A stretch of 64,000 bases of DNA from Diaphorobacter caeni (GCF_015354245.1 NZ_JADKYZ010000010.1:124001-188000), one strand, 5' to 3'; counted from the first letter of the stretch, positions 31,975 to 42,961 are shown. The notes: generated by a model not told the origin, from the sequence alone. Numbers and translations: made by a program.

Positions 31975-32991
31975 ATGTCTACATCTTCTCAAGGTGCAGC
32001 TTCGTCTTCGCGACTGAAGTTGCTTATCCGCTCGATCACATACGAAGCCACCGGGATCCGCTCGTATGAGCTGGTCGATCCTGCCGGCGAGCCGCTGCCG
32101 CCAGTCGAGGCGGGTTCGCACATCGACATCCATGTACCGAATGGCCCGACGCGCCAGTATTCGTTGTGCAACGACCCTTCCGAACGCCACCGCTACGTCA
32201 TTGCTGTGTTGCGAGATGAGTGGGGGCGCGGTGGCTCCAAAGCCATCCACGATCAACTGCAGGTGGAGCAGATTGTTGAAGTGAGCCGTCCCCGGAACAA
32301 CTTCAGTCTGGTGTCTGGCGCGAGGAAGCACATCTTGGTTGCAGGCGGCATCGGTGTCACGCCGCTGAAAGCGATGGCACACCAATTGCAGATTGATGGC
32401 GAAGACTATCAGTTGCACTACTGTGCCAAGACCGAGGCGCATGCAGCGTTTTTCAAGGAACTCCAGACCGAGCTCGACCCTGCACGCATTGCATTCCACT
32501 TCGACAGGGGAAATCCTGTCGATGGCCTTGATATCCAGGCCCTCCTGAAGGTGCAGCCCGAGGGAGCGCATCTCTATTTCTGCGGCCCCGGCGGCTTCAT
32601 GGCTGCTTGCGAGAAAGCTTCTGTGCATTGGGATGCAGGCACGGTGCATTCCGAGCACTTCAAAGCCCCTGTGCCTCCACCTGCATCGCCCGAAGCGTTG
32701 GCTCAGGCGCACCAAGGCCAATCTGGCGATGCCGAGTTCTCGGTGAAGCTCGCCAGCACTGGTGCTGTGTACGGCGTACCCGCAGATCGCAGCATCGTGC
32801 AAGTCCTGGCCGAGGCTGGTGTGGCCGTTGAAACCTCCTGCGAGGCCGGGCTCTGTGGCGCTTGCAAGGTCGGCTATCTCGAAGGTGAAGTTCAGCACAA
32901 CGACTTCATTCTCAGCGACGACGAACGCAGAACATGCCTGACTGCATGCGTTTCCCGGGCCACCAGCTCGGTTCTCGTACTCGATCTCTAG
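31975..32991 (+). CDS. VanB/PDR-type oxidoreductase (flavin, NAD, C-terminal 2Fe-2S)
   Basis: A 338-residue electron-transfer protein, class IA reductase. Order: flavin domain with RQYSLCND (about residues 60-67), NAD domain with LVAGGIGVTPLKAM and FCGPGGFM, and a C-terminal plant-type ferredoxin with CEAGLCGACKVGYLEGE and a last Cys in RRTCLTACV. It passes electrons from NAD(P)H to the Rieske centre of the oxygenase. It is the only such reductase in the window and so probably serves both oxygenases. Confidence 0.93.
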   Translation: MSTSSQGAASSSRLKLLIRSITYEATGIRSYELVDPAGEPLPPVEAGSHIDIHVPNGPTRQYSLCNDPSERHRYVIAVLRDEWGRGGSKAIHDQLQVEQIVEVSRPRNNFSLVSGARKHILVAGGIGVTPLKAMAHQLQIDGEDYQLHYCAKTEAHAAFFKELQTELDPARIAFHFDRGNPVDGLDIQALLKVQPEGAHLYFCGPGGFMAACEKASVHWDAGTVHSEHFKAPVPPPASPEALAQAHQGQSGDAEFSVKLASTGAVYGVPADRSIVQVLAEAGVAVETSCEAGLCGACKVGYLEGEVQHNDFILSDDERRTCLTACVSRATSSVLVLDL

Positions 32992-33063
32992 GGCTGCAGG
33001 CCGAATTTTCGAGCGAGGCGCTTCCGGTCAACGGAATCAAGTTTTTGACGCACAGGATGAAGC

Positions 33064-33861
33064 ATGGCTGGACGGATGCAAGACAAGGTGGTGATCGTCA
33101 CCGGCGCGGGATCGTCGGGAGAGGGCTGGAGCAACGGCAAGGCTGCGGCAGCACTCTATGCGCGCGAAGGGGCGAAGGTATTCGCCGTGGACTACCGGAT
33201 CGAGGCGGCCCGGGACACGCAACGCGTGATTGAGTCGGAGGGGGGGCAATGTGTGGCCTTTAGGGCCGATGTATCGAGCGCGTCCGACATCGAGGACATG
33301 GTGGAAGCGTGCATCGCCAAGTATGAGCGCATCGACGTGCTGCACAACAACGTCGGCATTGTCGAGACAGGTGGTCCGGTCGAAACGTCCGAAGCAAGTT
33401 GGGATCGAGTGATCGCAGTCAACCAGACTAGCGTCTTCCTCACCTGCAAACATGTGATTCCGCACATGCTTGCGCATCGGTCCGGCTCCATCGTCAATAT
33501 CGCGTCCATTGCCGCCGTGCGCTGGCTCGGCTTTCCCTATCTTGCCTACAGCGCAGCCAAAGCGGCCATGGTGGCAATGACTTCCAACATGGCCGTCCAG
33601 TATGCGGCCTCCGGCATCCGCGCGAATTGCGTGCTGCCCGGGTTCATGAACACACCGCTCATCCGCGAACCGCTTGCCAAGACCTATGGCGGCAATGTCG
33701 ATTCGATGATCGAGCAGCGCGACAAGCTGACACCGAGCGGAAAGATGGGCGACGCTTGGGATACCGCCTATGCCGCGCTCTATCTCGCCAGCGACGAGTC
33801 CCGTTACGTCACCGGCACGACGCTGGTCGTTGATGGCGGGCTCACTGCGCGCTGCGCCTAA
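33064..33861 (+). CDS. Short-chain dehydrogenase/reductase
   Basis: A 265-residue classical SDR. The N-terminal NAD motif is unusual, VIVTGAGSSGEGWSNGKAAA, with an extended glycine loop. NNVGIVETGG replaces the usual NNAG; catalytic YSAAK follows NIASIAAVRW. C terminus VTGTTLVVDGGLTARCA. In this operon it may oxidise a cis-dihydrodiol made by the oxygenase, or an alcohol downstream. RBS AGGATGAAGC, seven bases before ATG is modest. Confidence 0.9.
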   Translation: MAGRMQDKVVIVTGAGSSGEGWSNGKAAAALYAREGAKVFAVDYRIEAARDTQRVIESEGGQCVAFRADVSSASDIEDMVEACIAKYERIDVLHNNVGIVETGGPVETSEASWDRVIAVNQTSVFLTCKHVIPHMLAHRSGSIVNIASIAAVRWLGFPYLAYSAAKAAMVAMTSNMAVQYAASGIRANCVLPGFMNTPLIREPLAKTYGGNVDSMIEQRDKLTPSGKMGDAWDTAYAALYLASDESRYVTGTTLVVDGGLTARCA

Positions 33862-33913
33862 AGCGCGGCCTCCAACACTTTCGGGTTCTTTCTACAACTA
33901 CTGGAGACAAACC

Positions 33914-34924
33914 ATGAGCATTTCCCGTCGCGACCTCTTGAAGGCAACTTCCGCTGTTGGCTTGGCCGGCTTTGCCGGCTCGGCCGCCCGCGCCCAGGCA
34001 GGCACTTTCAACTACAAGGTGGCCACCAATGTGCCGGTCACGCACCCCATCTACATCCGGCTGACGGAGGCCACAGAAAAGATCAAGGCCGAGACTGGCG
34101 GGAAGGTCAACATTCGTGTGTTCCCGAACGGGCAGCTCGGCTCGGATACCGACATGCTCAGCCAGGTACGCTCTGGCGGCATCGAGTTCCTGACGGTGCC
34201 CGGCGTCGTGCTTGCAAATCTGGTGCCGATGGCCTCTCTCAACAGCGTGGGCTTTGCCTTTGCTGACTATCCCGCCGTCTGGAAAGCCATGGACGGTGAT
34301 CTTGGAAAATACATCCGCGCTCACATTGCCAAGGTCAATCTCGTTGTCTTCGACAAGGTTTGGGACAACGGTTTCCGCCACATCACGTCGTACAAGACCG
34401 TCAATGCGCCGGCCGATCTTGCCAGCCTCAAGATCCGCGTTCCCCAGAGCCCATTGCTGGTATCGCTGTTCAAGTCGTTGAAGGCGGCGCCCACACCCAT
34501 CAATTTCAACGAACTCTACAGCTCCCTGCAAACCAAGGTGGTCGAGGCCCAGGAAAACCCACTGCCTCTGATTTCGACAGCCAAGCTCTACGAAGTGCAG
34601 AAATCGTGTGCACTCACCAGCCATGTCTGGGATGGCTACTGGCTTGTCAGCAACAAGCGTGCCTTCGAAGCCATCCCATCCCCAATGCGCGAGATCGTCT
34701 CGAAGCATTTCGAGGCAGCTGCTCTGGCCCAACGAGCGGACAGCGAGAAGCTGGCGGTCTCGCTGCAGGACGAGCTCGCGGGCAAAGGCATGGTTTTCAA
34801 TAAGCCAGATCCGGCACCGTTTCGTGCAGCACTGCAAGAGGCCAAGTTCTACGCCGAGTGGAAGAGCAAGTTCGGCGCCGAGGCATGGGCGCAATTGGAG
34901 TCGGCAGTGGGTAAGCTGGCCTGA
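33914..34924 (+). CDS. TRAP transporter solute-binding protein (DctP family)
   Basis: A 336-residue periplasmic protein with a twin-arginine signal (SRRDLLKATSAVGLAGFAGS ... ARAQA). DctP features: THPIYIRLTEATEKIKAETGG, VFPNGQLGSDTDMLSQVRSG, and the ligand Arg in LKIRVPQSPLL. TRAP receptors usually bind organic acids, including aromatic carboxylates. Its membrane partner is the fused DctQM protein five genes downstream. RBS CTGGAGACAAACC. Start chosen by signal peptide; the frame extends upstream into the SDR gene. Confidence 0.93.
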   Translation: MSISRRDLLKATSAVGLAGFAGSAARAQAGTFNYKVATNVPVTHPIYIRLTEATEKIKAETGGKVNIRVFPNGQLGSDTDMLSQVRSGGIEFLTVPGVVLANLVPMASLNSVGFAFADYPAVWKAMDGDLGKYIRAHIAKVNLVVFDKVWDNGFRHITSYKTVNAPADLASLKIRVPQSPLLVSLFKSLKAAPTPINFNELYSSLQTKVVEAQENPLPLISTAKLYEVQKSCALTSHVWDGYWLVSNKRAFEAIPSPMREIVSKHFEAAALAQRADSEKLAVSLQDELAGKGMVFNKPDPAPFRAALQEAKFYAEWKSKFGAEAWAQLESAVGKLA

Positions 34925-34958
34925 GACGGCCGCGAGCTTCTGAAGAATGGGTTCACGC

Positions 34959-36119
34959 ATGGCTAATCCGCACATCATCGGCTGGGGACACACCAGCTTC
35001 GGCAAACTGGATCAGGTCGGACTGGAGCCGTTGATTCGGGATGCAGCCCTGCCGGCGCTTGCCATGGCCAATGTCGATGCCGCCGACATTGACGGCATTT
35101 TCGTCGGGACATTCAACGGCGGATTTGTCAACCAAGACTTTAGCGCCTCGCTCGTCGCGGTGGCTATGCCCGAGTTCCGGCATACGCCCGCCGTGCGACT
35201 GGAGAATGCCTGCGCCACTGGGTCCGCCGCGATCTGGGCGGCGCTGGATGCGCTGGAGAGTGGCCGCGTCAAGCGTGCCTTGGTCATCGGGTTCGAGAAG
35301 ATGAACACGCTTCCAGCTGCCCAGATTGGCGAAGTTCTCCTGAAGTGCTCCTATGTTGCGCAGGAGGGGGGAACGCCGGGAGGCTTCGCGGGCGTCTTTG
35401 GCGGGATCGCTGCAGAGTATTTCCAGCGCTTCGGCGATCAATCAGACGCACTCGCTGCCATTGCAGCCAAGAACCATAGCAATGGCGTGGACAACCCCTA
35501 TGCCCATATGCGCCGGGATCTCGGATACGAGTTCTGCCGTAACGTATCCGACAAGAATCCGCTGTTGGCGGGGCCGCTCAAGCGTTCGGACTGCTCTCTG
35601 GTGTCGGACGGCGCCGCAGCCATGGTGCTGTCCATGGAACCACAGTCGGGTGCGCCATCCGTTCGTTGGCGTTCCCGTACCCAGGTCAACGAGTTTCTGC
35701 CACTGTCCATGCGAGACCCTACGCGCTTCGAAGGCGCCGCGCTTGCCTGGTCGCGTGGCCTGGCGAGTGCAGGCGTATCACTCGCCGACCTCGACCTGGT
35801 CGAAACGCACGATTGCTTCACCATTGCGGAATTGCTCGAATACGAGGCCATGGGTCTTGCGCCCCATGGACAAGGGGCGCGAGTGATTCTGGACGGTGTC
35901 ACGGCCAAGGACGGGAAGCTACCCGTCAATCCCTCTGGAGGCTTGAAGTCGCGGGGACACCCCATCGGAGCCACCGGTGTGTCCATGTATGTCATGCTTG
36001 CGATGCAACTGGCCGGTCAGGCCGGCGCCATGCAAATTCGCGATGCAGGGGTGGGCGCAGCCTTCAACATGGGTGGCGCGGCAGTGGCGAACTATCTCAG
36101 TGTGCTGGAGGCGGCATGA
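34959..36119 (+). CDS. Thiolase-fold acyltransferase of the SCP2/lipid-transfer type
   Basis: A 386-residue non-condensing-type thiolase: LENACATGSAAIWAALDALE with Cys85, THDCFTIAELLEYEAMG and GGLKSRGHPIGATG with the catalytic His. HDCF instead of the biosynthetic thiolase motif marks the SCP2 group, which usually cleaves branched or side-chain 3-oxoacyl-CoA. Family members start at MANPHI, hence ATG 34959; an ATG at 34947 is possible. No DUF35 partner gene is next to it. Overlaps the acyl-CoA synthetase by ATGA. Confidence 0.88.
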   Translation: MANPHIIGWGHTSFGKLDQVGLEPLIRDAALPALAMANVDAADIDGIFVGTFNGGFVNQDFSASLVAVAMPEFRHTPAVRLENACATGSAAIWAALDALESGRVKRALVIGFEKMNTLPAAQIGEVLLKCSYVAQEGGTPGGFAGVFGGIAAEYFQRFGDQSDALAAIAAKNHSNGVDNPYAHMRRDLGYEFCRNVSDKNPLLAGPLKRSDCSLVSDGAAAMVLSMEPQSGAPSVRWRSRTQVNEFLPLSMRDPTRFEGAALAWSRGLASAGVSLADLDLVETHDCFTIAELLEYEAMGLAPHGQGARVILDGVTAKDGKLPVNPSGGLKSRGHPIGATGVSMYVMLAMQLAGQAGAMQIRDAGVGAAFNMGGAAVANYLSVLEAA

Positions 36120-37699
36120 ATCCAGCGCAGACCATGAATCTGGGCTGTCTGCTGCGGCAAACGGCGCTGCTGTTTCCAGACAAGCCAGGCCTTATCCATG
36201 GCGAGCAACAATGGACCTGGGGTGAAATTGACCGACGTGTAGACGCCATGGTGGCTGCCTTACGCGGCCTGGGTTTGGGCAAAGGCGACAAAATCCTGGT
36301 GCAGTCGCGCAACAACCTCCAATTGTTCGAGAGCTGTTGGGTCGCCTTTCGTCTGGGCTGTGTCTGGGTACCGACCAACTTCCGCCTGACGCCTGCAGAG
36401 GTGGCCTATCTGGGTGCTTCCAGCGGTGCGAAGGCGGTCATCTACGAGGCGGACTTTCCCGCCCATGTCGATGCAGTCCGGCTGGCCTCTAGCGAGTTAA
36501 CGCATGTCGTATGCATCGGTGAGCCGCGTACGGGTGAGCACAGCTACGAAGAACTGGCAAGCCGCCATACGGGAGAGTGGCAGGAGCCTGCCACCGTGGG
36601 CTATGACGACCCACTTTGGTACTTCTATACGTCGGGTACTACCGGCAAGCCCAAGGCTGGAGTGCTTACGCATGGGCAGATGGCTTTTGTGGTTACCAAC
36701 CATCTCGCCGACCTCATCCCAGGCACGACGGAGCGTGATTGCTCGATAGCGGTCGCACCGCTGTCGCACGGAGCCGGCATCCATGCCTTGCTGAATGTCG
36801 CGCGTGGCGCGTGCACCGTGCTGATGCCGAGTGAGAAGCTTGATCCCGACTTGTTCTGGCAACTGGTGCAAACCCACAAGGTCAGCAACCTGTTCACCGT
36901 GCCGACCATCGTGAAGATGTTGGTGGAACATCCCTCCGTCGATCAATACGACCACAGTTCGCTACGTTACATGGTCTATGCCGGGGCGCCGATGTACCGG
37001 GCCGATCAGAGATTGGCGCTGAGAAAACTCGGCAACGTACTGGTGCAATATTTCGGTCTGGGTGAAGTCACCGGCTGCATCACGGTGCTGCCTCCCGCGA
37101 TGCATTCGGCCGATGACGACGACGTCAATGCCAACATCGGCTCTTGCGGCCGCCCACGCACCGGGATGGAAGTAGCGGTGCTGGATGAAAACCTCGCACG
37201 GGTTCCGATGGGCGTTGTGGGCGAGATCTGCTGCCGAGGCCCCGGCGTTTTCTCTGGCTATCACAACAACCCTGGTGCAACGGAAAAAGCACTGCACGGT
37301 GGCTGGTTCCATACCGGTGACCTGGGGAAGATGGATGCGCGCGGTCTGCTCTACATCACAGGTCGCGAGTCAGATATGTATATCTCGGGCGGATCGAACG
37401 TCTATCCGCGCGAGGTGGAAGAAGTTCTGCTGCAACACCCCGGCGTGGCCGAGGTGGCCGTGCTGGGCGTGCCAGACCCCAAGTGGGGTGAAGTTGGCGT
37501 GGCTGTCGTCGTGCGCAGTAAGCATGCTGCGCCGGTAACGCCTGAGGACCTGCTGGAACACCTGGACGGGCGCTGCGCTCGCTATCGCTGGCCCCGGCAT
37601 ATCTTCTTCTGGGAAGTGTTGCCGAAATCAGGCTACGGCAAGATCACCAAGAAGGACGTTCGGCAGGCCCTTTACGAGCGTGGAGATATATCGCCATGA
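36116..37699 (+). CDS. Acyl/aryl-CoA synthetase (AMP-forming)
   Basis: A 527-residue adenylate-forming ligase. Motifs: YTSGTTGKPKAGVLTHGQM (P-loop), VQYFGLGEVTGCITVLPP, GWFHTGDLGKMDARGLLYIT, GRESDMYISGGSNVYPREVE and the catalytic Lys in KSGYGKITKKDV. It activates a carboxylic acid with ATP and CoA; the acid is unknown. Its neighbours, a thiolase and an oxidoreductase, fit a CoA-dependent lower pathway. Start and stop both overlap neighbouring genes by ATGA. Confidence 0.92.
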   Translation: MNPAQTMNLGCLLRQTALLFPDKPGLIHGEQQWTWGEIDRRVDAMVAALRGLGLGKGDKILVQSRNNLQLFESCWVAFRLGCVWVPTNFRLTPAEVAYLGASSGAKAVIYEADFPAHVDAVRLASSELTHVVCIGEPRTGEHSYEELASRHTGEWQEPATVGYDDPLWYFYTSGTTGKPKAGVLTHGQMAFVVTNHLADLIPGTTERDCSIAVAPLSHGAGIHALLNVARGACTVLMPSEKLDPDLFWQLVQTHKVSNLFTVPTIVKMLVEHPSVDQYDHSSLRYMVYAGAPMYRADQRLALRKLGNVLVQYFGLGEVTGCITVLPPAMHSADDDDVNANIGSCGRPRTGMEVAVLDENLARVPMGVVGEICCRGPGVFSGYHNNPGATEKALHGGWFHTGDLGKMDARGLLYITGRESDMYISGGSNVYPREVEEVLLQHPGVAEVAVLGVPDPKWGEVGVAVVVRSKHAAPVTPEDLLEHLDGRCARYRWPRHIFFWEVLPKSGYGKITKKDVRQALYERGDISP

Positions 37700-38592
37700 A
37701 CGTCGGCATCATCGGGTTGGGTGCCATGGGGCTGGGCGTGGCGCGTGTGCTGCTTGGTAAGGGCTTTGCAGTGCATGGCTGTGATGTGCGGCAGCAAGCA
37801 CTGGATGCATTTGCTGCCGCAGGTGGTCAAGCGCACCAGACGCCAGCCGCGCTAGCTTCCAAATGCTCGGTGGTGATGGTGTTCGTCGTCAATGCGCAGC
37901 AGACGTTGCAGGCGATGTTTGGTGAAGGAGGCGCCGCACGCGCGCTGCCTCCTGGGGCGGCTGTGATCTGTTGCGTGACCGCCGCCCCGGAATTCATGCA
38001 AACGCTCGGCAAGGTGCTTGCCGAAGGGGAGATTCTGCTGCTGGAAGCTCCTGTGAGCGGCGGCGTGCAAGGCGCGGCGGAAGGCAAGCTGACGCTGATG
38101 ACTTCTGGGCCGCCAGCGGCCTATCACGTGTGCGAAGACATTCTCCAGGCCATCGCCAAGAAGGTCTATCGGTTGGGTGGTGTCTACGGCGCAGCTTCCA
38201 AGATCAAACTCATCAACCAGCTATTGGTGAGCGTCCATATCGCTGCGGCGGCAGAGGCCATGGCGCTGGGGTTGCGCGAAGGCGTGAATCCCGAGGTGCT
38301 GCACGAGGTGATCACGAACAGCGCCGGCAATTCCTGGGCCTTCGCGGATCGCGTGCCACGCATCCTGAGCGGCGGCTACATGCCACCGCACACCGCCCTC
38401 GACATCTTCGTCAAGGATCTGGAACTGGTGCTCGATGCTGCCCGCACCAGCCACTTTCCACTGCCGTTGACCACAGCGGCATATCAGATGTTTGCCAGAG
38501 CATCTTGTGACGGCCTCGGTGGCGAGGACGACACCGCGGTGATCAAGACCTTTCCAGGAATCTCCCTGCCAGGCCATCGCGGCTTGCAGTGA
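37696..38592 (+). CDS. 3-hydroxyisobutyrate dehydrogenase family oxidoreductase
   Basis: A 298-residue beta-hydroxyacid dehydrogenase: NVGIIGLGAMGLGVARVLLG (NAD(P) fold), EAPVSGGVQGAAEGKLTLMTSG (substrate loop), and YGAASKIKLINQLLVSVHIA with the catalytic Lys. Oxidises a 3-hydroxy acid or reduces a semialdehyde or 2-oxo acid. Coupled to the synthetase gene by ATGA overlap. Substrate not predictable. Confidence 0.9.
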   Translation: MNVGIIGLGAMGLGVARVLLGKGFAVHGCDVRQQALDAFAAAGGQAHQTPAALASKCSVVMVFVVNAQQTLQAMFGEGGAARALPPGAAVICCVTAAPEFMQTLGKVLAEGEILLLEAPVSGGVQGAAEGKLTLMTSGPPAAYHVCEDILQAIAKKVYRLGGVYGAASKIKLINQLLVSVHIAAAAEAMALGLREGVNPEVLHEVITNSAGNSWAFADRVPRILSGGYMPPHTALDIFVKDLELVLDAARTSHFPLPLTTAAYQMFARASCDGLGGEDDTAVIKTFPGISLPGHRGLQ

Positions 38593-38657
38593 GCCCAGGG
38601 CCGGATGAAGCAGATGTTCCGGTCGCGTATAGCTGATTCAACAAAAAGGAGACACAT

Positions 38658-38723
38658 ATGCATCCCGAAAACCAAACTGCGCGCGCTCACCAGCGTTGGC
38701 TGCAAAGGGGAGGTGCGATATGA
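38658..38723 (+). CDS. Possible 21-residue leader peptide overlapping the TRAP permease start
   Basis: ATG with a strong AAAAAGGAGACAC ribosome site opens a 21-codon frame rich in Gln, Arg and His, ending ATATGA so that its stop overlaps the permease ATG. The permease ribosome site (AAAGGGGAGG) lies inside this small gene. The arrangement fits translational coupling or a leader peptide. It could also be a chance start. Confidence 0.45.
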   Translation: MHPENQTARAHQRWLQRGGAI

Positions 38724-40597
38724 GCATTTCCTCTAACGAATTGCATGGTCACGGGCCCATGCCTGTCGCTCGCAGCGGTGTACTTTCTCCGATTGACCGA
38801 TTTTTTGGGGCGATCGTCGATGCGGCAGCTGCGCTGCTCGTGGTCGTCGAAATTGGCGTGCTGCTCTGGGGCGTAATCTCGCGCTTCATCTTGCACGCCC
38901 CACTGGTGTGGTCCGACGAACTTGCCTCCATTCTGTTCATGTGGCTTGCAGCGTTGGGGGCGGTCTGCGCATTGCGCCGTGGCGAGCATATGCGGATGAC
39001 CGCCGTCGTCAGCAAACTGAGCGCCGAGCGCCAGGCGCTGTTCGAAGCGATAGGGATTGCCGCATGCCTGGCCTTCCTGGCAATCGCGGCTTGGCCCGCA
39101 TGGGAATATGCCAGCGAGGAAGCCGTCGTCACAACCCCTGCACTGGAGCTGTCGAACGCGTGGCGCGCAGCGGCGCTGCCGGTGGGAATTGGACTGATGG
39201 CGCTATTTGGCAGTATGAGGCTCCTGAACACGACTAGCCCGAAGCATTTGTTCCATGCTGTCATTTCGGTGGTGGTCATCGTGGGTGCCTTCTGGTTCGC
39301 CCGTCCGTTGTTCGAGGATCTGGGCAATGTCAATCTTGTTATTTTCTTCGTGGGTGTTACGGCACTATGCGTCTTTTCCGGCGTCCCGATCGGGTTTTCG
39401 TTTGGTCTAGCAACCTTTGGCTACCTTGCGTTGTCAACGAGCACGCCTCTGCCAGTGGTCATTGGTCGCATGGATGAAGGCATGTCGCACCTGATCCTGC
39501 TGGCAGTGCCGCTTTTTGTTTTCCTGGGCTTGCTGATCGAGATGACCGGCATGGCCAAGGCTATGGTGGCATTCTTGGCGAGTTTGCTGGGCCACGTCAA
39601 AGGCGGTCTGTCCTACGTGCTGATCGGTGCCATGTATCTGGTTTCCGGCATTTCCGGTTCGAAGGCGGCCGATATGGCAGCCATAGCTCCAGCTCTGTTC
39701 CCTGAGATGAAGAAACGCGGCGCCGAGGAGGGAGATTTGGTGGCATTGCTGGCTGCTACTGGAGCACAGACCGAGACCGTGCCGCCCAGCTTGGTGCTTA
39801 TCACCATTGGCTCTGTTACCGGTGTCTCCATCGCGGCCTTGTTCACGGGCGGACTGGTACCAGCTGTGGTGTTAGGTTTGGTGCTGTGTCTGGTGGTGTG
39901 GCGCCGCTATCGGCATGAGGATCTGAGCCATGTGACGCGCGCACCATGGAAAGATGTTCTACGACTGTTTGTCATAGCGCTGCCCGCGCTGGCCTTGCCC
40001 TTCATCATCCGTGCTGCGGTGGTTGAAGGCGTGGCAACGGCTACCGAGGTCTCAACCCTCGGCATTGGCTACGCGATTCTGGCTGGCTTGCTCATCTATC
40101 GCCAGTTCCCTTGGCGTCAGCTGCGCGGGGCATTAGTCAGTACGGCATCGCTGTCAGGTGCAATTCTGTTCATCATCGGGACGGCGACTGCGATGGCATG
40201 GGGGCTGACTCAATCGGGTTTCTCGGACAGTCTGGCTAACCTGATGAAAGCCCTGCCAGGCGGAATTCCGATGTTCCTGTTTGCATCGATCGTGGCTTTC
40301 ATCATTCTCGGTGCAGTGTTGGAGGGGATTCCGGCTATCGTGCTGTTTGGGCCGCTGCTTTTTCCCATTGCGCGTGACGTCGGAGTGCATGAAGTGCATT
40401 ACGCCATGATAGTAATTCTCTCCATGGGGCTGGGCCTGTTCGCACCACCTTTGGGTGTTGGCTACTACGCAGCCTGCGCTATCGCGCGTGTGAATCCCGA
40501 TGCGGGCATAAAACCCATCATCGGCTACATGCTTGCATTGCTGATCGGCATCATTGTTATCGCTGCCGTGCCGTGGTTCTCGATCGGCTTTCTCTGA
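38720..40597 (+). CDS. TRAP transporter permease, fused small and large subunits (DctQM)
   Basis: A 625-residue membrane protein. Residues about 20-180 are a DctQ-type four-helix subunit (ILHAPLVWSDELASILFMWL); after a linker helix the DctM subunit follows, with FVGVTALCVFSGVPIGFSFG, YLVSGISGSKAADMAAIAPA and MGLGLFAPPLGVGYYAACAIA. Fused DctQM proteins are a known TRAP variant. With the DctP protein it forms a sodium- or proton-driven importer, probably for the pathway's acid substrate. Start has AAAGGGGAGG. Confidence 0.93.
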   Translation: MSISSNELHGHGPMPVARSGVLSPIDRFFGAIVDAAAALLVVVEIGVLLWGVISRFILHAPLVWSDELASILFMWLAALGAVCALRRGEHMRMTAVVSKLSAERQALFEAIGIAACLAFLAIAAWPAWEYASEEAVVTTPALELSNAWRAAALPVGIGLMALFGSMRLLNTTSPKHLFHAVISVVVIVGAFWFARPLFEDLGNVNLVIFFVGVTALCVFSGVPIGFSFGLATFGYLALSTSTPLPVVIGRMDEGMSHLILLAVPLFVFLGLLIEMTGMAKAMVAFLASLLGHVKGGLSYVLIGAMYLVSGISGSKAADMAAIAPALFPEMKKRGAEEGDLVALLAATGAQTETVPPSLVLITIGSVTGVSIAALFTGGLVPAVVLGLVLCLVVWRRYRHEDLSHVTRAPWKDVLRLFVIALPALALPFIIRAAVVEGVATATEVSTLGIGYAILAGLLIYRQFPWRQLRGALVSTASLSGAILFIIGTATAMAWGLTQSGFSDSLANLMKALPGGIPMFLFASIVAFIILGAVLEGIPAIVLFGPLLFPIARDVGVHEVHYAMIVILSMGLGLFAPPLGVGYYAACAIARVNPDAGIKPIIGYMLALLIGIIVIAAVPWFSIGFL

Positions 40598-40612
40598 TCG
40601 GCATGGAAAGCG

Positions 40613-40879
40613 ATGGAGCCGCCTGTGCTTTTGCCACTGGTTCTGATCACCGGCATTGGCTGGGGCGCAGTTCGCTTCGGCGCGTTGCCCGCGCCAACAG
40701 CTGCGGGGCTCCTTGCATTCCTGCTGTGTGCGGCGCTTCCATGCCTGCTCTTAAACCTGCTGCTGGGAGTAGCCGAATTGACTTTGGCAGAGCCGTTCGG
40801 TGACACGGTGCAGATGCTGGCGGACGCTGCACTACCGGTTGCCTCTTTCGCGCTCGGCGCGTTGATAGCCAGAAGATAG
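40613..40879 (+). pseudogene. Internally deleted auxin-efflux-carrier (AEC)-like permease remnant
   Basis: An 88-residue hydrophobic product. The first part (LLPLVLITGIGWGAVRFGAL ... LLCAALPCLLLNLLLG) resembles the first two helices of AEC permeases, and the end (MLADAALPVASFALGALIAR) resembles a helix from the middle of that family (aaiPlaLfalGa). Family length is about 300 residues, so a middle piece and the C-terminal half appear lost. It could instead be a genuine small membrane protein. Last reading frame of operon A, 15 bases after the permease. Confidence 0.4.
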
Positions 40880-40931
40880 CGGGCACTTTGCATGGTGCAT
40901 CTGATAGCCGTATTGATCTGAATGGTGCCAC

Positions 40932-40986
40932 TTTTGGGTTCATGTGAACCTGATTCATGCGTCGCTTGAACAAGCATCGTTTGTCA
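40932..40986. promoter_or_regulatory. Shared control element, copy B (upstream of operon B)
   Basis: Matches copy A at 30165-30221 over 55 bases with one small indel. The palindrome core reads TGAACC-T-GATTCA (40945-40957), one base off perfect. The right half, CTTGAACA with ATCGTTTGTCA, is at the same spacing as in copy A. It ends 87 bases before the aldolase-like start. Confidence 0.75.
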
Positions 40987-41009
40987 TTCAAACGTCGTAA
41001 AGCGATCAT

Positions 41010-41051
41010 TTCCTGACCCTCAATTGGGTCTTCCTGACCCTCAATTGGGTC
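41010..41051. repeat. Exact tandem duplication of a 21-bp unit containing GACCC-N6-GGGTC
   Basis: Two identical 21-base units lie head to tail, each with the inverted repeat GACCC ... GGGTC around TCAATT. They end 22 bases before the operon B start codon, where an operator or attenuator hairpin would act. Copy number could vary by slippage. Confidence 0.75.
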
Positions 41052-41073
41052 TTCACAACGAAAGGACGGAGAT

Positions 41074-42961
<1,888 letters not shown>

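Noticed and set aside
33770-33913. Upstream extension of the DctP frame
   Set aside because: It overlaps the SDR gene and would bury the twin-arginine signal peptide.
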